A stretch of 64,000 bases of DNA from Aeolococcus sp035552595 (GCA_035552595.1 DASZKZ010000021.1:1-64000); one strand, 5' to 3'. Shown: positions 17,889 through 28,959, counted from the stretch's first letter. Notes: a model not told the origin generated them from the sequence alone. A program made the numbers and translations.

Positions 17889-18451
17889 CCGATGCGCTGG
17901 ATCTCCTTGGGCTGGAGCGGGTCGTCGGGGGCGTAGCCGCTGTAGAGCACGGACTCGACGGGCCGGCGCAGGATCCTGCGCTCCGCTCCGGCGCGATCGA
18001 AGGAGTGCCGGACGTGGTCGAGGCGGAGCAGCACCAACGCCGCGATGGCGCTGACCATGGCCACAAGCGCGACCTTGAGCCCCGCGGCGGCGTACAGACC
18101 GCTGGTCGCGATCACCAGGGATTCGACGAGCACGATGGCCCGCCGGCTGCCGGTCCGGAGCCGTCCCAGGCGCAGCACCAGGGCGCCTTCGAAGACCCCG
18201 GCGGCGACCACCCAGACGGCCAGGCCGCTCCAGGTTGTGGCGCCAGGGAGCCCGATGTGGCCGAATCCGGGGAGGTTGAGGTCGGTGGGCACCGTCGACG
18301 TGGCCGCGAGCAGCACCAGCGCCACCACCACGACGATGCGGAAGAGCAGGCACAGCTGAGCCACCCTGACCGCGGCCGGCGGGATGCACAGTCGGCGCGG
18401 GGACCGGGGCACCCCGAGCGGGCGCCGGAGTTGCGGGGTCGAGCGGTTCAC
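17825..18451 (-). CDS. uncharacterised membrane protein, four or more TM segments
   Basis: About 208 residues from GTG 18451. Hydrophobic segments lie near residues 35-55, 75-95, 100-120 and 125-150; a soluble C-terminal tail of about 50 residues contains PLQPKEIQRIGYRVEID. No known family recognised. GTG 18451 is favoured by a TACGCT hexamer 9 nt upstream; an alternative upstream ATG at 18544 would add an arginine-rich stretch crossing the promoter region. The 3' end overlaps the convergent GNAT gene by 64 nt. Confidence 0.65.
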   Translation of the reverse strand: MNRSTPQLRRPLGVPRSPRRLCIPPAAVRVAQLCLLFRIVVVVALVLLAATSTVPTDLNLPGFGHIGLPGATTWSGLAVWVVAAGVFEGALVLRLGRLRTGSRRAIVLVESLVIATSGLYAAAGLKVALVAMVSAIAALVLLRLDHVRHSFDRAGAERRILRRPVESVLYSGYAPDDPLQPKEIQRIGYRVEIDSHRAEAGAAEMSRA

Positions 18452-18460
18452 AGCAGATGC

Positions 18461-18466
18461 AGCGTA
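18461..18466 (-). promoter_or_regulatory. putative -10 element of the membrane-protein gene
   Basis: TACGCT on the minus strand, 9 nt before GTG 18451. Confidence 0.3.
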
Positions 18467-18519
18467 GATCCGCGGCCAGCGACGGAGATGGCGAGAATGT
18501 GACGGGCAGCGCACGACCC

Positions 18520-18548
18520 ATCGGTGGATCGCATGGCCCGCCACCGAT
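18520..18548. promoter_or_regulatory. inverted repeat in divergent region, candidate NrtR-type operator
   Basis: ATCGGTGG (18520-18527) and CCACCGAT (18541-18548) are perfect 8-bp arms with a 13-bp spacer; half-site centres are 21 bp apart, two helical turns. It lies between the divergent membrane-protein and NrtR-like genes. Confidence 0.4.
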
Positions 18549-18590
18549 CCGTGACACGCGGGGACGGCAGCGCAGGTGGTCCCGGGCTGA

Positions 18591-18596
18591 TACGTT
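18591..18596 (+). promoter_or_regulatory. putative extended -10 of the NrtR-like gene
   Basis: TACGTT preceded by TGA (TGN extension), 10 nt before ATG 18607. No -35 is visible. Confidence 0.35.
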
Positions 18597-18606
18597 GCGA
18601 GCGGCG

Positions 18607-19332
18607 ATGGAGAGGCAGATGCACGCGGTCAACAGCGCCGGGTTCGCGGCTCCCGCCGGGCTCACTGCCCTGCCCGTGGTCCTGGCGCCCGTGACCGGAC
18701 AGCTGCACGTGCTCCTGGTGCGACGGGAGGAGGAGCCACAAGCCGGCATGTGGTCGCTTCCCGGCGGCTTCATGAGCGAGAACGAGCGCCCCGAGGAGAC
18801 CGCCCAGCGCAAGCTGACCGAGAAGACCGGTGTCGGCGCCGTCTACATGGAACAGCTCCAGACGTACGGCGATCCTCATCGGGATCCCCGCGGATGGATC
18901 CCGTCGGTCGCCTACCTGGGGCTCATCGACGCCGCGGTGCTGCGCGAGCAGGAGTCGGCCGCCCGCTGGTTTCCCGTCGACGCGCTGCCGGAGCTGGCCT
19001 TCGACCACGCGGCCGTGATCGCCGACTCCGTCGAGCGGCTGCGCGGCAAGGTCTGGTGGTCGAACATCGCTGTCGGGCTGCTCCCCGAGCAGTTCACCAT
19101 GCCCCAGGCGCGGCGCGTGTTCGAAGCCATCAGCGGGGTGACCTACGAGCCGTCCAACTTCCGCCGCGGGCTCGAGCAGTCGGGACTGGTGCGGGCCACC
19201 GGCCGGGTTGTCAAGAACGGGCCGGGGCGGCCGGCGGCACTCTACGAGTTCGTCGACCGGCAGCCGGCGTGGAGCACCCGCCGCAGGGCCATGACGCCCC
19301 GCTCGAGCCGGGTCGTGGTGCGGGCTCTGTAG
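18607..19332 (+). CDS. NrtR-like regulator: degenerate Nudix domain plus winged helix
   Basis: 241 residues. The N-terminal Nudix domain (about residues 15-150) has the Nudix box at about residues 56-79, but the catalytic REUXEE core reads RKLTEK, so two metal-binding glutamates are lysines and hydrolysis is unlikely. The C-terminal domain (about 155-230) is a winged helix with the NrtR-like QFTMPQARRVFEAISG and SNFRR elements. This architecture is known from NrtR, an NAD-metabolism repressor that senses ADP-ribose or NAD intermediates with a non-catalytic Nudix domain. No NAD gene is adjacent, so the target is open; autoregulation through the inverted repeat at 18520-18548 is plausible. Confidence 0.8.
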   Translation: MERQMHAVNSAGFAAPAGLTALPVVLAPVTGQLHVLLVRREEEPQAGMWSLPGGFMSENERPEETAQRKLTEKTGVGAVYMEQLQTYGDPHRDPRGWIPSVAYLGLIDAAVLREQESAARWFPVDALPELAFDHAAVIADSVERLRGKVWWSNIAVGLLPEQFTMPQARRVFEAISGVTYEPSNFRRGLEQSGLVRATGRVVKNGPGRPAALYEFVDRQPAWSTRRRAMTPRSSRVVVRAL

Positions 19333-19334
19333 GC

Positions 19335-20417
19335 CTACGCTCCCGGTCTTTCCACCAGGGTGGCGTTGAGGGTGATCGCTTTGCCTGCCCGGTGTACGGT
19401 GCACACGATCGTGTCGCCGACGTGGTGCGGCTGGATCAGCCCGCCCAGGGTGACCCCGTTGTCGATGGCCACGCCGTCGATGGCCACGAGGACGTCGCCG
19501 GCGGCGAGGCCGGCCTTGGCGGCGGGCGTCCCCGAGCTCACCGACTTGATGTAGACGCCCGGTCCGTCGAAGGGTGTGCCGTTCTCGATGGCGGCGATGC
19601 TGGTCAGGTAGTCGACCCCGAGGAAGGGGTGCTGCACCTTCTGGTGAGCGATCAGAGTCTCGGCGACGTAGCGGGCCAGGTCGGCGGGGATGCTGTAGCC
19701 GATGCTGGTGGCGTTGCCCGCGGTGGCAACGTTGACCCCCACCACGCTGCCGGCGGTGTCGGCGAGCGGTCCGCCACTGTTGCCGGGGTTGATGGAGGCG
19801 TCTGTCTGGAGCACGTCCTCCAGCGTCTCCGACGAAGATCCGGCCTCGCCCGAGGCGGTGATGGTCCGGTGCAGAGCGCTGATCACCCCGACGGTGACGG
19901 AGCCCTGGTCACCGAGGGGGGAACCGATGGCGATGACCCCCTCTCCCACGGAGAGCTTCGCCGAGGTGCCGAAGGTGGCCTGCGGCAGCGTCGTGCTGGG
20001 CACGCTGACCACGGCGATGTCGTCGAGGGGGTCGGTGCCCACCAGCGTGGCCTTGAACTGGTGCCCGTCGGGCATGACCACGTGGAGCGCGCTGGCGCCG
20101 GTGACCACGTGGTTGTTGGTGACCAGGTAGCTGACCGAGGAATCCCTGGCCATCACGAACCCGCTGCCCAGGGCGTTGGAGCTCTGCAGGGTGGCGACGA
20201 TGGTTCCCACCGCGGGGCCGAGCTGGTTGGCCACCTCCATCGCGGCCACCGTGGGTGCCTTGGCCGGGCTGCCGTTGACCTGGACCTCGGCGATGCTCGA
20301 GCCGCCCCGGTCGCGGAGCGCCGCGAAGACGACCAGGCCGCCGACCAGCAGGCCGGCGAGGAGCAGCGCCAGCCCGCCCCGCCAGCCCGGTCCGGGCCGG
20401 CGGCGGGGCGCGTCCAC
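19335..20417 (-). CDS. HtrA/DegP-type serine protease with PDZ domain
   Basis: 360 residues from GTG 20417. There is one N-terminal TM anchor (about residues 13-34), then a trypsin-like domain with the triad visible: His103 (NNHVV), Asp133 (LDDIAVV) and Ser214 (GNSGGPL). A C-terminal PDZ domain covers about 265-355. It should sit outside the membrane and degrade or refold damaged proteins. The reading frame stays open about 33 or more codons upstream without ATG, GTG or TTG, and the translation is proline-rich and acidic, like the cytosolic tails of actinobacterial HtrA, so the real N-terminus may be longer with a rare start codon. It is convergent with the NrtR-like gene; only two bases separate the stops. 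Confidence 0.9.
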   Translation of the reverse strand: MDAPRRRPGPGWRGGLALLLAGLLVGGLVVFAALRDRGGSSIAEVQVNGSPAKAPTVAAMEVANQLGPAVGTIVATLQSSNALGSGFVMARDSSVSYLVTNNHVVTGASALHVVMPDGHQFKATLVGTDPLDDIAVVSVPSTTLPQATFGTSAKLSVGEGVIAIGSPLGDQGSVTVGVISALHRTITASGEAGSSSETLEDVLQTDASINPGNSGGPLADTAGSVVGVNVATAGNATSIGYSIPADLARYVAETLIAHQKVQHPFLGVDYLTSIAAIENGTPFDGPGVYIKSVSSGTPAAKAGLAAGDVLVAIDGVAIDNGVTLGGLIQPHHVGDTIVCTVHRAGKAITLNATLVERPGA

Positions 20418-20575
20418 CGGCTCTGAGCGCGCATCCTCGCGAGAGAGATACCCAGGCTCATCGAGCCGCCACTCCGGCGGAGACGGCGGCGGCGGCGGGA
20501 TGGTTCCCTCAATCTGGTCGATGGCGCCTATTGTGGCCCGCGCATGCCGCTCAGCGCCCTCTCCCTCGGGACACC

Positions 20576-21631
20576 GTGAGCCGACTCACCTGCGCGCTCG
20601 GACCCGACGCCGCGGGCACTCTGCTGCATCGGTTCGTGGACGCCGCCACGGCGCGGCTCGACGTCGCCGTCTACGAGGCGGGCCCCAGCTACGGCTGGAT
20701 GTTTCCCCGCGCCGTGGAGCGCGGGGTGCGGGTGCGGCTGCTGCTCGACGGGCACGGCGGGGCCAACCAGGGGTGCTTCGAGGAGCTCCGCGCGGCGCGC
20801 GAGCGCGGCGTCCTGGTGCCCTGCCGGGTGCGGCGTCACGACGGTCTGCGCGAGGCCCACTGGAAGCTCCTCGTGGCCGACGCCGACCGCCTCGCCGTGG
20901 GCACCGGCAACCTCATCGAGCGCGATGCCCCGGCCGACCGGCACGGACGGCTGCCTCCCGAGGCGCCACCACTGGTCGGGACGCGGGAGTGGTGGGCGTT
21001 CGTCGAGGGCGCCCCCAGCCTCGCCGCCGCGGCGCGGTCGCGGATCACCGCGGTGTGGCGGGAGGCGACCGAGCCGCCGGCGGTGTGGGCCGTCGAACGG
21101 AGGGCCGAGGCTCCCCCGGTGGGGGCACCGCAGCCCAGCGTCGCGCCTCTCGAGGTCGAGGTCTCGCCGCGCCGCCTCCAGCTCGCCATGGATGCGCGCG
21201 CGGTGCTCACCGCCATCGAGGCCATGCTGGAGAGCGCCAAGCGACGCTGCCTGGTGACGGTGCCGTACATGCACACCTGGGCGCACGAGGTGCGGCCGCT
21301 CCTGGAGCGGCTCGCCGAGCTTCGCCACGAGGGCGCCGACGTCCGGGTGCTGCTCGGCTCCCCCCCGGCCGGAGGCGACGCCGCCACGCTTCGTGACCGG
21401 GGAGTGCCGGCGCGGGTCATGGACCCGAAGCGCTGCACCACCGGCCACGCCAAGGGCATGGTGGTCGACCGCAGCACCCTGGTGATGTCGTCGAACTGGA
21501 GCGCCGGGGGATTGGGCACGTCGCTGGAGGCGGGCCTGCGCATCGACCACGCCGCCGCCAGCGCCTACTTCGCCGACGCCTTCGAGAGGGATTGGGCGGT
21601 CGCCGAGCCCGCCTGGAACGGCCGCGGTTGA
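20576..21631 (+). CDS. phospholipase D-like protein with two HKD motifs
   Basis: 351 residues from GTG 20576. Two HxKxxxxD motifs are intact: HWKLLVAD (about residue 96) and HAKGMVVD (about 291), the latter followed by the SSNWS segment typical of PLD active sites. The protein therefore probably forms one two-lobed active site. Families with this layout include cardiolipin synthases and PLD-like phosphodiesterases and nucleases. No membrane segment is evident, which argues against classical cardiolipin synthase. The start is uncertain: an upstream in-frame codon at 20531 is possible. Confidence 0.8.
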   Translation: MSRLTCALGPDAAGTLLHRFVDAATARLDVAVYEAGPSYGWMFPRAVERGVRVRLLLDGHGGANQGCFEELRAARERGVLVPCRVRRHDGLREAHWKLLVADADRLAVGTGNLIERDAPADRHGRLPPEAPPLVGTREWWAFVEGAPSLAAAARSRITAVWREATEPPAVWAVERRAEAPPVGAPQPSVAPLEVEVSPRRLQLAMDARAVLTAIEAMLESAKRRCLVTVPYMHTWAHEVRPLLERLAELRHEGADVRVLLGSPPAGGDAATLRDRGVPARVMDPKRCTTGHAKGMVVDRSTLVMSSNWSAGGLGTSLEAGLRIDHAAASAYFADAFERDWAVAEPAWNGRG

Positions 21632-21647
21632 GGTGAAGGAGCGGGGG

Positions 21648-21653
21648 TATCCT
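21648..21653 (+). promoter_or_regulatory. putative -10 element of lon (leaderless)
   Basis: TATCCT, exactly 6 nt before the lon ATG. The purine-rich GAAGGAG upstream is too far away to serve as Shine-Dalgarno and lies where the -35/-10 spacer would be. Confidence 0.45.
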
Positions 21654-21659
21654 TGATCG

Positions 21660-24244
<2,585 letters not shown>

Positions 24245-24245
<1 letters not shown>

Positions 24246-24898
24246 TGGTGGACACGCTCCGCGACCTGGTCGAGCTGGCGGTCGTGGTCGACCCCGTGTA
24301 CGACCAGAACTGCTACGTGTTGCACCGTCGCGACAGCGACGCCGCCATCGTCGTCGACCCCGGCCTGCAGAGTGCCCGGGCCCTGCAGCTGCTGGAGGTG
24401 CAGGGCTGGCGCTGCGAGCGCATCCTGCTCACCCACGGCCACGGCGACCACGTCAACGGGGTTCCCGCCCTGGTGGCCGCGCACGGCTGCCGGGTCGCGC
24501 TCCACCCCGACGACCGCGAACAGCTGGCCACCATGCGCTTCCTTCCCGGCATCCCCGAGGACGTCCCCGACGTGGTCGTCGACGACGACCTCAGCGACGG
24601 CCAGGTGATCGCCTGGCATGGCGTCGACATCGGGGTGGTGCACACGCCGGGCCACACCCGGGGCTCGGTGTGCTTCCTGGCCGGCGTCGACCTGCTCAGC
24701 GGGGACACGCTCTTCCGGCGCGGAGTCGGCCGGGCCGACCTTCCCGGCGGTGACTGGCAGACGCTGCTGGTCAGCATCGAGACGCGGGTCTACGCGATGG
24801 CGCCCGACACCGTGGTCCATCCCGGGCACGGCCCGGCGACCACCATCGCCGAGGAGATGGCGTCCAACCCCTTCGTGGTGCATCCCCGCTACCGCTGA
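24245..24898 (+). CDS. metallo-beta-lactamase-fold hydrolase, glyoxalase II-like
   Basis: 217 residues with the short glyoxalase II-like layout. Zinc ligands: THGHGDHVNG (about residue 61), TPGHTRGSVCF (about 135), SGDTLF (about 154) and PGHGPATT (about 198). Enzymes of this group hydrolyse S-glutathione-like thioesters or act as persulfide dioxygenases; the exact substrate is not evident. ATG overlaps the lon stop by one base. The 3' end overlaps the convergent Nudix gene by 10 nt. Confidence 0.88.
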
Positions 24899-25482
24899 GG
24901 GCCGGACGGCGCCTCCTGGCCGGCCACGCGAGCCATCAGCTCGAAGAGGATCGCCCCGGTCACTCCCCAGATGACGGTGCCACCCGCCTCATAGAAATGG
25001 ACCTCGCGGACGACGCCCTGGCCGGCAAGCGTCCGGGTCGTGTGGGGTGCATCGATCAGGCTCTGCAGGTCGACGCGGAACAGCCGTGCCACCTCGAACG
25101 GCTCTGGGCGGGGCTCGAACTCGGTGTGCTGCAAGCCCACCACCGGGGTCAGCCAGTTGTCCGAAGTTGCCGTCAGAAATGGCGGCAACAGTCCGACCAC
25201 CTCCACCGCCGCTGGGGGAACCGCGGCCTCCTCCTCGGCCTCGCGCAGGGCGGTGGCCACGATGGTGCGGTCGCCGGGCTCCCCGCCGCCTCCGGGGAAG
25301 CCGATCTGGCCGGCGTGATGGCGGAGGTGGGCTGTGCGTTCCAGGAAGAGCAGCGGCAGGCGCGGATCGCGGACGTCGAAGAGGAGAAGCACGGCAGCGG
25401 TGCGGCTGTCCGGCGGCGCCGCCTGGTGCACGGCGTCGAGTGGGTCGACGGCACTGCGCAGGCGCTGTTCGAGGCTGCCCAT
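24889..25482 (-). CDS. Nudix hydrolase, CoA pyrophosphatase type
   Basis: 197 residues. The Nudix box is canonical (GGGGEPGD...ALREAEEEAAV: G-x5-E-x7-REUxEExxU pattern, about residues 75-98). The family-specific element LLFLERTAHLRHHAGQIGFPGG just before it matches NudL/PCD1-type CoA pyrophosphatases (LLTxRxxxLRxHxGQVxFPGG). It would hydrolyse CoA or acyl-CoA to 4'-phosphopantetheine and 3',5'-ADP. ATG 25482 is supported by TACAGT 6 nt upstream (leaderless); GTGs further upstream lack signals. Confidence 0.87.
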   Translation of the reverse strand: MGSLEQRLRSAVDPLDAVHQAAPPDSRTAAVLLLFDVRDPRLPLLFLERTAHLRHHAGQIGFPGGGGEPGDRTIVATALREAEEEAAVPPAAVEVVGLLPPFLTATSDNWLTPVVGLQHTEFEPRPEPFEVARLFRVDLQSLIDAPHTTRTLAGQGVVREVHFYEAGGTVIWGVTGAILFELMARVAGQEAPSGPQR

Positions 25483-25488
25483 CGCCTC

Positions 25489-25494
25489 ACTGTA
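25489..25494 (-). promoter_or_regulatory. putative -10 element of the CoA pyrophosphatase gene
   Basis: TACAGT on the minus strand, 6 nt before ATG 25482. Confidence 0.4.
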
Positions 25495-25603
25495 GGCGAC
25501 GGCCGCGGCGGGCCAGCCTGGCGGAACCGTACGCTTGACCTCGGTGGCGTCGGTCACGCGCTGAGCAAGCCCGGGTCCATGTCGGTGAAGGAGATCTGAG
25601 CAC

Positions 25604-25912
25604 GTGCAACGACGGGCAAAAGGAGGCGGCGGAGATCGCGCGGATGGTGCGGGACCGCGTCCGTGCCCGCAGTGCGGCGCTCCGCTGCGGGTCTCGCACC
25701 TGGAGTACGCGGGGGCGGGCGCCAGCACGGTGGTGCTGCGCTGCGCGGCCTGCGGACACAGTCTCAGAGGGGCGACGCGCCGCGATGCCGATCGGCAGCC
25801 GCGCAACCGGGGCCGGTCGCGACGCCACCAACCCGTCGACGAGGGCCCGCCGACCAATCCCGTGCTCGATGCCGAGGTGGCGCGCCGACTCCTCGAGGAT
25901 CTCGGCGGCTGA
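25604..25912 (+). CDS. small zinc-ribbon protein
   Basis: 102 residues, no named family. Two CxxC knuckles (CPQC near residue 21 and CAAC near 47) form a zinc ribbon. A basic low-complexity segment (RNRGRSRRHQP, about 67-77) and a short C-terminal helix (VLDAEVARRLLEDLGG) follow. It may bind nucleic acid or another protein; function unknown. GTG 25604 lies 11 nt after GAAGGAG. It converges on the hydrolase gene, with a two-base gap between the stops. Confidence 0.65.
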   Translation: MQRRAKGGGGDRADGAGPRPCPQCGAPLRVSHLEYAGAGASTVVLRCAACGHSLRGATRRDADRQPRNRGRSRRHQPVDEGPPTNPVLDAEVARRLLEDLGG

Positions 25913-25914
25913 GA

Positions 25915-26730
25915 TCAGCGGGACGCGGACGCCGTGCCCGGCGGTGCGCTCACCGAGCGCGAGTGACCCTCGAACCACTCCAGGACCGCCGCGTTGATCT
26001 GGTCGCGGTCGATGTCGACGCTCATGCCGTGCCCGCTGCGCGGAAAGATCCGGCGGCGCACCTCCCGGCTGCAGACCAGGCGCCGCTCGATCTCAGAGGC
26101 GTTGGCGGGATCGATGGTGCGGTCGCGGCCACCGTGGAGCACGAGCACCGGCGCGCGGATGGCCGCCAGCTCGTCGCGCACCGAACCGATGAGGCGGACG
26201 AACTCGTGGATGGAGCGCATCGGACGGCGTCCGTGGGAGTAGAGCTCGTCGGTGGCGGCGAGGTCGTAGAGGTCGATGTCGCGTCCCGGGCTCTGCCAGC
26301 GGACCAGGCGCCGCGCCACCGGGACGGCTCGGGCGGCCAGGCTGGACAGCCAGATGGGAGCCGCCAGGGTGGCCACCGCGGCGATGCGGAGGTCGGTGGC
26401 GGCGAGGTGGAGCGCGATCGTCCCACCCATCGACTGGCCGGCCACCATGACCTCGTCGCACTCGCGCGCCAGCGAGTCGAGCTCCTCCTGAGCCGAGGCG
26501 ATCCAGTCCCGCCGGACCGTCGCCTCGAGCGCCTCGGGGGTGGTGGCGTGCCCGGCCAGCGCCGGCCCCCGGCAGCGGAAGCCGTGGCCGGCGAGGTGGT
26601 CGCCGAGACGGCGCAGCTCCGGCGGGGTCCCGGCGAAACCGTGGAGGAGGAGGACACCACGCCGCCCCTCGCCGAGCGTCCAGGGACGCACGGCCTCGGG
26701 GTCGAACGGTGTCAGGCTGCGCGCGGTCAT
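25915..26730 (-). CDS. alpha/beta hydrolase, carboxylesterase / monoacylglycerol-lipase type
   Basis: 271 residues. Oxyanion-hole motif LLLHGFAGTPPE (about residue 27), nucleophile elbow GQSMGG (Ser near 98), an Asp in GGRDRTIDP (about 207) and His in SGHGMSVD (about 237) give a complete triad. The closest pattern is the Est30/carboxylesterase and monoacylglycerol-lipase group. ATG 26730 is supported by TATACT 9 nt upstream. The frame continues far upstream through trpD on the opposite strand, which is not credible. It is divergent from trpD. Confidence 0.88.
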   Translation of the reverse strand: MTARSLTPFDPEAVRPWTLGEGRRGVLLLHGFAGTPPELRRLGDHLAGHGFRCRGPALAGHATTPEALEATVRRDWIASAQEELDSLARECDEVMVAGQSMGGTIALHLAATDLRIAAVATLAAPIWLSSLAARAVPVARRLVRWQSPGRDIDLYDLAATDELYSHGRRPMRSIHEFVRLIGSVRDELAAIRAPVLVLHGGRDRTIDPANASEIERRLVCSREVRRRIFPRSGHGMSVDIDRDQINAAVLEWFEGHSRSVSAPPGTASASR

Positions 26731-26739
26731 GGGCGGCCG

Positions 26740-26769
26740 AGTATATGGCCGGCCCGCGGATGCTACCGT
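26740..26769. promoter_or_regulatory. divergent leaderless promoter pair, hydrolase / trpD
   Basis: Minus-strand TATACT (26745-26740) lies 9 nt before the hydrolase ATG; plus-strand TACCGT (26764-26769) lies 9 nt before the trpD GTG. Only 48 bp separate the two start codons, so the promoters overlap and probably exclude one another. Confidence 0.5.
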
Positions 26770-26778
26770 CGCGACCAC

Positions 26779-27798
26779 GTGACCGATGAGCTGATGCGCG
26801 ATGCGCTGGAGAGGATCGTCGGCGGCGCCACCCTGGATGTCCCGACCGCGCGTGCCGTCATGGACGTGGTCATGGACGGCAGCGCGACCGCCGCACAGAT
26901 CGGCGCGCTGCTGGCCACCCTGCGGATGCGCGGCGAAACCGTCGACGAGCTCACCGGCATGGTGATGTCGATGCGCGACCACGCCACCCCTGTCGACCTC
27001 GAGCCTGGCGCGGTGGACACCTGCGGGACCGGCGGCGACGGCAGCAACACGTTCAACATCTCCACCGCGGCGGCGCTGGTGGCGGCCGCGGCGGGGTGCC
27101 GGGTGGCCAAGCATGGCAACCGGGCGGCCTCGTCGCGATGCGGCAGCGCCGACGTGCTCGAGGAGCTGGGCGTGCGGGTGGCGCTCGACGCCGCCCGCGT
27201 GCGCCGCTGCGTCGAGGAGGCCAGCATGGGATTCATCTTCGCGCCGGCCTTCCACCCGGCGATGCGCCACGCCGGCCCGGTGCGGGGGCAGCTGGGGTTC
27301 CGCACCGTCTTCAACGTGCTCGGGCCCCTGGCCAGCCCGGCTCGGGTGCGCCACCAGGCGCTCGGGGTGGCGGGCAGCGTGCCCGTCTCCGTCATGGCCG
27401 CCGTGCTGCACCAGCTGGGGCACAAGCACGCGCTGGTGTTCACCGGTCCGGGTGGGATGGACGAGATCGGGCTCGACTCCGTGACCTGTGGCTACGAGGT
27501 CACGGAGAGCGGGCTGCGCGAGCTCGAGATCGACCCTCAGGGCCTGGGACTTGGCACCGCTCCGCGCCAGGCGCTGGCGGGGGGTGACGCGAGCGCCAAC
27601 GCCACCATCGTGCGCGCGGTTCTCGACGGCGAGGCGGGCCCGCGCCGCGACGTGGTCGTTCTCAACGCCGCCGCGGCCATGGTCGCCGCCGACGTCGCCG
27701 CCGACCTCGCTGAGGGGATCGAGCGCGGTGCGGCGGCGATCGACTCCGGGGGCGCGCGCCGCACCCTGGGGCGGTTGGTGGCGGTCTCGCAGGCGTGA
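26779..27798 (+). CDS. trpD: anthranilate phosphoribosyltransferase
   Basis: 339 residues. It transfers phosphoribose from PRPP to anthranilate in tryptophan synthesis. Family motifs: VDTCGTGGDGSNTFNIST (PRPP/Mg region, about residue 76), KHGNRAASSRCGSADVLEELG (about 112), MGFIFAPAFHPAMRHAGPVR (about 152) and the FNVLGPL motif (about 176). GTG 26779 has no Shine-Dalgarno but TACCGT 9 nt upstream. No other trp gene lies nearby, so it is an orphan within the window. Confidence 0.95.
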   Translation: MTDELMRDALERIVGGATLDVPTARAVMDVVMDGSATAAQIGALLATLRMRGETVDELTGMVMSMRDHATPVDLEPGAVDTCGTGGDGSNTFNISTAAALVAAAAGCRVAKHGNRAASSRCGSADVLEELGVRVALDAARVRRCVEEASMGFIFAPAFHPAMRHAGPVRGQLGFRTVFNVLGPLASPARVRHQALGVAGSVPVSVMAAVLHQLGHKHALVFTGPGGMDEIGLDSVTCGYEVTESGLRELEIDPQGLGLGTAPRQALAGGDASANATIVRAVLDGEAGPRRDVVVLNAAAAMVAADVAADLAEGIERGAAAIDSGGARRTLGRLVAVSQA

Positions 27799-27838
27799 TC
27801 ACCCGGGGCAGGAGTGCTGACGGCGCCGAGGTGGACGG

Positions 27839-28534
27839 GTGAGCCGAGGCGGCGATCTGCTCCGCCTCCAGGAGACCGACACCCGCCTCGCCGGTGACCG
27901 CTCCCGGCTCGCCGAGGTGGAGGCGCGCATCGCCGCCGACCCGGAGCTCGACTCACGCCGGCGCGAGGCACGACGGCTGCGCCGCGAGCAGACGGCAGCC
28001 GACGAGGCCCTGGCCGCCGTCGAGCAGCAGGTGGAGGGGATGCGCCGGCGGGCGCGCGAGCTCAACCGGCAGCTCTACAGCGGATCGGTGCGCAATCCCC
28101 AGGAGCTGCTCGGCATGCAGCACGACCTCGACGCGCTGCGCCAGCGCGTCGACGCCGAGGACGAGCACCTCCTCGAGCTCATGGAGCGCGCCGAGTCGGC
28201 GGCGAGCGCCGACCGGGAGGCCAACGCGGCGATCGTCGATCGCGAGCGGGAGCGGGCCGGGCAGGCCGGCGAGCTGGTCGAGCAGGCGGTGGCATTCCGG
28301 GAAGCCGTCGAGCGCGACGAGCGGGATCGGGCGGAGGTGACAGAGGCGCTGGCGGCCGCCGACCTGGCCCTCTATGAGCGGCTGGCACGGCGCCTGGCTC
28401 CGGTGGTGGTGCGCATGCAGGGCGAGAGCTGCGGTGGCTGCCACATCCCCTTCGCCAACTCCGAGGTCCGCCGGATTCGCACCGCCGCCGAGCCGGTGCA
28501 GTGCTCCAACTGCGATCGCGTGGTGGTTCCGTGA
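27839..28534 (+). CDS. coiled-coil C4 zinc-ribbon protein (DUF164 / zf-RING_7 family)
   Basis: 231 residues. About 170 residues of charged heptad sequence form an antiparallel coiled coil, with the conserved LYSGSVRNPQELLGMQHDL turn (about residues 79-97). The C-terminal ribbon has CGGCHIPF and CSNCDRVVV (two CxxC pairs, about 201-228). This is the HP0958/DUF164 family; the Helicobacter member binds RpoN and flaA mRNA. Start GTG 27839. It is coupled to rnhA through a GTGA overlap, a common neighbourhood for the family in actinobacteria and relatives. Confidence 0.9.
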   Translation: MSRGGDLLRLQETDTRLAGDRSRLAEVEARIAADPELDSRRREARRLRREQTAADEALAAVEQQVEGMRRRARELNRQLYSGSVRNPQELLGMQHDLDALRQRVDAEDEHLLELMERAESAASADREANAAIVDRERERAGQAGELVEQAVAFREAVERDERDRAEVTEALAAADLALYERLARRLAPVVVRMQGESCGGCHIPFANSEVRRIRTAAEPVQCSNCDRVVVP

Positions 28535-28959
28535 CGGAGACGGTGGTGGCCTACACCGACGGCGCCTGCTCGGGAAACCCAGGAGCGGGAGCGTGGGCGT
28601 ACCGCCTGGAGTGGCCGGACGGTGCCGTCGAGGAAGCGGCCGGCGCCGAACCGATGACCACCAACAACCGCGAGGAGCTGAAGGCGGTGCGTGAGGCGCT
28701 GCGGGCGGTGCGCGCGCGCATCGGCGATGACCGCGGCTGGCGCATCGTGGTCCGCACCGACAGCCTCGGCGTGATCAACTGGCTGACCCGAATGTGGAAG
28801 CGCAAGGCCAACCTCGACCTCTATCCGGACATCGACGCGCTGGTCGACGAGCGGGTGCGCTTCGAGCACGTGCGCGGCCACAGCGGCGAGCCGGGCAACG
28901 AGCGTGTCGACAGCCTGGCGGTCGCGGCGGTGGCGCGCCAGCTGGCTCGAGGACGCTAG
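28531..28959 (+). CDS. rnhA: ribonuclease HI
   Basis: 142 residues. It cleaves RNA in RNA-DNA hybrids. All four acidic residues of the active site are visible: Asp in YTDGACSGNPGAG (about residue 9), Glu in NNREELKA (about 48), Asp in RTDSLGVINW (about 73) and Asp in HSGEPGNERVD (about 129), with the conserved VRGHSG histidine. GTG 28531 overlaps the previous stop (GTGA). The stop codon shares a CTAG palindrome with the stop of convergent korB (4-nt overlap). Confidence 0.95.
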   Translation: MTETVVAYTDGACSGNPGAGAWAYRLEWPDGAVEEAAGAEPMTTNNREELKAVREALRAVRARIGDDRGWRIVVRTDSLGVINWLTRMWKRKANLDLYPDIDALVDERVRFEHVRGHSGEPGNERVDSLAVAAVARQLARGR

